Source: G963668655 sp963668655 (lineage in GTDB: Bacteria > Myxococcota_A > SURF-8). Taken from it: a stretch of DNA of 64,000 nucleotides. The stretch is taken from assembly GCA_963668655.2 (NCBI GenBank), contig CAXXPQ010000004.1, positions 1-64,000 on the forward strand, written 5' to 3'. Below are positions 60,894-64,000 of the stretch, piece by piece; positions within the stretch are counted from its first letter, which is position 1; every line of letters begins with the position of its first letter. The notes under the pieces are model-generated. The model did no database searches. It saw only the letters and a program-made list of their open reading frames with translations, and was not told the origin of the DNA. A program made the position numbers and the translations under genes.

Positions 60894-63527
60894 TTGCTCC
60901 ACAGCATCTTGAAACGCGTACAGAAACCAGGACGATATCTCGGTTGCGAGGTCCATAGCGTACGAAAAGCCGTCGAAGACGTGGACCTTCGCCTTGTATT
61001 GGCTTTTCCTGATACATACGAAATCGGATTCAGTCACCTGGGCATCCAGATTTTATACGAGCAGATGAACCGCAGGGAAAACGTCTGGGCCGAGCGCGTC
61101 TATGCGCCATGGTTCGACATGGAAGACGAACTGCGAAGCCTGCATCTGCCCCTGTTTTCGCTCGAATCCAAGACGCCGCTTTCCGAGTTCGACGCCATCG
61201 GTTTCACCTTGCAGCACGAACTTCACGCCAGCAACGTACTGAATATGCTGGATCTGGGGGGCGTTCCCCTTCGCGCCCGAGACCGGAGCGCCGAGGCTCC
61301 CCTGGTGATCGGCGGCGGACCGCTGGCGTCCAATCCCGAACCTTACGCCGATTTCTTCGACGCCTTTTTCCTGGGCGAAGCGGAAGACGCGTTGGACGAT
61401 TTTCTGGACGTGCTTCTTTCGCTGAAGAAACGGCCGGAACTTTCGCGCAAGGAGCGACTGAAGCGGCTTGCCGCCCTGCCGAATCTCTACGTGCCTTCCC
61501 TGTACGAGGCCCGCTACGGTGAGGACGGAAGCTTTCTGGGAACCGAAAGACCATCGCCCGAGACGCCCCGGCCCGTGCGCGCCGTGGTGCGGGACTTCGA
61601 CCGGGCGCCGTACATCCGCACCCCGCTGGTGCCCACCGTGGAGCCCGTTCACGATCGCTTCGCCGTGGAGATCCAGCGCGGCTGCACGCGGGGCTGCCGC
61701 TTCTGCCAGGCAGGCATGATCTACCGCCCTTCCCGCCAGAGGAAACCGGAAACGATCCTGGAACTGGCCAGAAACGGCCTGGAGCGCACCGGGCAGGAAA
61801 CGTTGGGACTTTTGTCGCTCTCCTCCGGAGACTACGCCTTCATTCGCGAAACCGCCGACGCTCTTTTCGAGGAGCATCAGCCGGAGCACATCTCCATCCA
61901 GCTTCCCTCGCTGCACGTCACCTCGTTGAACGAGGCGCTGGTCAACACGTTGAACCGGGAGAGAAAAAGCGGTTTCACCCTGGCCCCGGAGGCCGGCACG
62001 GAACGGCTGCGCTCGGTCATCAACAAGGATTATTCCGAGGAGTATCTTTTCGGCGGATTGGAGATCCTGTTCAAGAACGGCTGGAAACACGTCAAGCTGT
62101 ACTTCATGATCGGACTGCCCACGGAAACCGACGAGGACGTTGCCGCCATCATCGACCTGGCCAAACGCATTCGCTATCTGGGCCGCCGGTACGATCGCGG
62201 CGTGAACATCACCGTGGCGGTCAGCACCTTCGTCCCCAAGCCCCACACGCCGTTTCAATGGTGCGAGGTACTTCCGAAAGACGAAGTGATCCGCCGCCAG
62301 CAATGGCTGAAGCGCGAACTGCGCGCCTCCAAGATCACGTTCAAATGGCACGACGTCGTTTCCACGCAATTGGAGGCGGCCTTTTCCCGGGGAGATCGGC
62401 GGCTTGGCAACGTGATTGAAAACGCCTTTCGGGACGGAGCGCGCTTCGACTCGTGGACGGAAAAGCTGGATCTGAACCGCTGGAAGGCGGCCTTCGCGAA
62501 GGAGGGCCTCGATTTCGACGCCTACATCCATCGGCCGTTCGACGGCGAAAGCCCCCTGCCCTGGTCCCACCTGGATTACCGGGTCACGAACGATTATCTC
62601 TGGAATGAATACCGGCAGGCCCTTTCGGGCGCGCGCCGAAAGAACTGCGCCGTGGACCGCTGCGACGCCTGCGGCGTCTGCGATCATCAGACCGTCCGGC
62701 GCGAGGTCTTCGTTCCGGAAGCGGCGAAAGGCGAGGCCCCGCATCTGGAAAGCGCCGAACCGCCCCGCCCGCGCCTTCGCATTCAGGCGGGCAGTTGCGG
62801 CCTGCGCGTCATCCGCTTCCAGTTCGAGAAGCGCGATTTCTCCGCTTTTCTCGGCCACCTGGACACCATGAACCAGATCGCGCGCAGCTTCCGCCGCTCG
62901 GCGATCCGGCTGCGATACTCGGAGGGCTACCATCCGAAACCGAAGATTTCCTTCAGCCAGGCCCTTCCGCTGGGCGTGGAATCCAGGACGGAGTTCTTCG
63001 ACGCGGAAATCCTGGATCAAAGTCCGATTTCATCGCTGGTGGGACGGCTGAACCGCAATCTCCCCCACGGCATGAAGATCGTCGATGCCCGCCAGATTTC
63101 GCAGCAGTCGCCGTCCCTGTCGGAAAGTATCCACGAAAGCGAATACGTCTTTCAGTTCGACGGCGCTCCGGCCCCGTCGGAGATCGCCCGCATCCTGGAC
63201 GCGTTCCACGAAGCGGACGAGCTGCCTTTCGAGCGGATGACCAAAAAGGGAGCCGTCAAATCCCTGGACCTGAAATCCTTCGTGACCGCCATCCGGCACG
63301 ACGGAAACCGGACGGTGACCTGCCTGCTGAAAACCGAGCAACAGGGCGCCATCAAGCCCTCGGAGGTTCTGGCGCATCTGTTCCATCTTTCCGAAAAGGA
63401 ACAACAGGCGGTCCGGCTGGAAAAAACGGCCGTCCGCTTCGAAATACCCAGAAAAGCCAAGCCGCAACCCTATCAAGGCCACGGCCGCCGGGGAGCGATG
63501 CTCCAGGCGCCCAGAAGGAGAAAGTGA
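60894..63527 (+). CDS. B12-binding-like/radical SAM protein fused to DUF2344
   Basis: The predicted product is 877 residues. The TTG at 60894 has GGGGAG at 8 bases; an ATG at 60840 gives 18 more residues without a site. N-terminal part (1-190): LVLAFPDTYEIGFSHLGIQI and LVIGGGPLASNPEPYADFFD, the B12-binding-like domain of TIGR03960. The radical SAM core carries CTRGCRFCQAG near 263. A CDACGVCDH motif near 587 may hold another cluster. The C-terminal 240 residues are DUF2344 (FQFEKRDFSAFLGHLDTMNQ, RRSAIRLRYSEGYHPKPKIS), usually a separate gene (TIGR03936). The gene ends where the RNase E/G gene begins; this pairing is common and suggests RNA modification. Confidence 0.92.
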   Translation: MLHSILKRVQKPGRYLGCEVHSVRKAVEDVDLRLVLAFPDTYEIGFSHLGIQILYEQMNRRENVWAERVYAPWFDMEDELRSLHLPLFSLESKTPLSEFDAIGFTLQHELHASNVLNMLDLGGVPLRARDRSAEAPLVIGGGPLASNPEPYADFFDAFFLGEAEDALDDFLDVLLSLKKRPELSRKERLKRLAALPNLYVPSLYEARYGEDGSFLGTERPSPETPRPVRAVVRDFDRAPYIRTPLVPTVEPVHDRFAVEIQRGCTRGCRFCQAGMIYRPSRQRKPETILELARNGLERTGQETLGLLSLSSGDYAFIRETADALFEEHQPEHISIQLPSLHVTSLNEALVNTLNRERKSGFTLAPEAGTERLRSVINKDYSEEYLFGGLEILFKNGWKHVKLYFMIGLPTETDEDVAAIIDLAKRIRYLGRRYDRGVNITVAVSTFVPKPHTPFQWCEVLPKDEVIRRQQWLKRELRASKITFKWHDVVSTQLEAAFSRGDRRLGNVIENAFRDGARFDSWTEKLDLNRWKAAFAKEGLDFDAYIHRPFDGESPLPWSHLDYRVTNDYLWNEYRQALSGARRKNCAVDRCDACGVCDHQTVRREVFVPEAAKGEAPHLESAEPPRPRLRIQAGSCGLRVIRFQFEKRDFSAFLGHLDTMNQIARSFRRSAIRLRYSEGYHPKPKISFSQALPLGVESRTEFFDAEILDQSPISSLVGRLNRNLPHGMKIVDARQISQQSPSLSESIHESEYVFQFDGAPAPSEIARILDAFHEADELPFERMTKKGAVKSLDLKSFVTAIRHDGNRTVTCLLKTEQQGAIKPSEVLAHLFHLSEKEQQAVRLEKTAVRFEIPRKAKPQPYQGHGRRGAMLQAPRRRK

Positions 63528-64000
63528 ATGTCCCGCAAGCTCATCATCAATGCCAACCCACAGGAAACGCGCGTTGCATTGATGGAAAACGGAGTCACGG
63601 CGGAACTCTTCGTGGAACGGAAACGCGACCGCGGATTCGTGGGAAACATCTATTTCGGGAAAGTCATCCGGGTGCTGCCCGGCATGCAGGCTTCTTTCGT
63701 GGACATCGGCCTGGACAAGGCCGCCTTCCTGTACGTCTCCGATATCTACACCCCCGACAGCGACCCGAGTTCCTACGTGGATCACAAGGAAAACGATTCT
63801 GAGGAAAACGCCGACTCGCCAAGGAAGGAAGGAAACGGAAAACCCGAAAGAAATCCGCAGGCCCACCGCATGCCTCCCATCGAGGATCTTCTGAAGGAAG
63901 GTCAGGAAATCGTGGTCCAGGTGGCGAAGGATCCCATCGGCACCAAGGGCTGCCGTATCACCACCAACATCAGCCTGCCGGGCCGTTTCCTGGTCTACAT
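63528..64000 (+). CDS. rng: Ribonuclease E/G, 5' part
   Basis: Cut off by the window end; 157 residues are visible. The start lies directly after the preceding stop, with AAGGAG 8 bases upstream. It shows the RNase E/G N-terminus: SRKLIINANPQETRVALMEN, ERKRDRGFVGNIYFGKVIRV, the S1-like PGMQASFVDIGLDKAAFLYV, and then GQEIVVQVAKDPIGTKGCRI. A 45-residue acidic/basic insertion (YTPDSDPSSYVDHKENDSEE and on) sits within the S1 domain. The enzyme cuts mRNA and matures rRNA. RNase G (rng) is more likely than RNase E, from the neighbourhood alone. Confidence 0.9.
   Translation, partial: MSRKLIINANPQETRVALMENGVTAELFVERKRDRGFVGNIYFGKVIRVLPGMQASFVDIGLDKAAFLYVSDIYTPDSDPSSYVDHKENDSEENADSPRKEGNGKPERNPQAHRMPPIEDLLKEGQEIVVQVAKDPIGTKGCRITTNISLPGRFLVY

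Overview
The window comes from a Gram-negative, moderately high-GC bacterium. It is rich in lipoproteins, in proteins with acidic Asp-Gly-Asp linkers, and in outer-membrane export parts (DUF1302, DUF1329, MMPL), and it has a MYXO-CTERM-like sorting tail. This pattern is typical of former Deltaproteobacteria (Myxococcota/Desulfobacterota) or a neighbouring candidate phylum. I cannot name the taxon from the sequence alone. No rRNA, tRNA or CRISPR array was recognised.

Layout. Positions 1-6200 are accessory: a fragment of an ISL3-type transposase, two small lipoproteins, a surface protein that looks like a dead metallopeptidase, a hydrolase, a decayed ISAs1-type remnant and a nearly intact ISAs1-type element with 17-bp terminal inverted repeats. 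From 6500 to 15000 lie a MuiA-like protein, a PqqD-like/radical-SAM/SPASM enzyme followed at once by a 30-residue Cys-rich peptide (a candidate RiPP pair), an LRR lipoprotein, a hydrolase whose 3' end is repeated on the far side of a GNAT gene, and an ornithine cyclodeaminase-like enzyme. From 15300 to 33000 are mixed housekeeping and envelope genes: FtsB-like, QueG, an MMPL exporter, IscA-like, EamA, a cupin, a dolichol-phosphate-mannose-synthase-like enzyme with GtrA, an M23 peptidase with a PP2C-cNMP protein, a Kef-type antiporter, an aldehyde dehydrogenase and YifB/ComM.

From 33300 to 43300 are surface lipoproteins, a three-gene thiol-redox operon (thioredoxin, DUF6132, CcdA-thioredoxin fusion), a four-domain regulator with degenerate HD-GYP and receiver domains, and a TMEM43 homologue. 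From 43300 to 48400 is a macromolecular-synthesis-type block, pilT-like - dnaG - rpoD. From 48700 to 56100 is a co-directional set (lipoprotein, DUF1302 barrel, DUF1329, YCF48 propeller, MMPL) that together can span the whole envelope, probably to export a hydrophobic compound. The window ends with rho, ligA, a radical-SAM/DUF2344 fusion and the start of an RNase E/G gene.

The most interesting candidate for an undescribed system is the radical-SAM/small-peptide pair at 9231-10616. The DUF1302-DUF1329-YCF48-MMPL export cluster and the pseudo-enzyme regulator at 37179-39107 come next.
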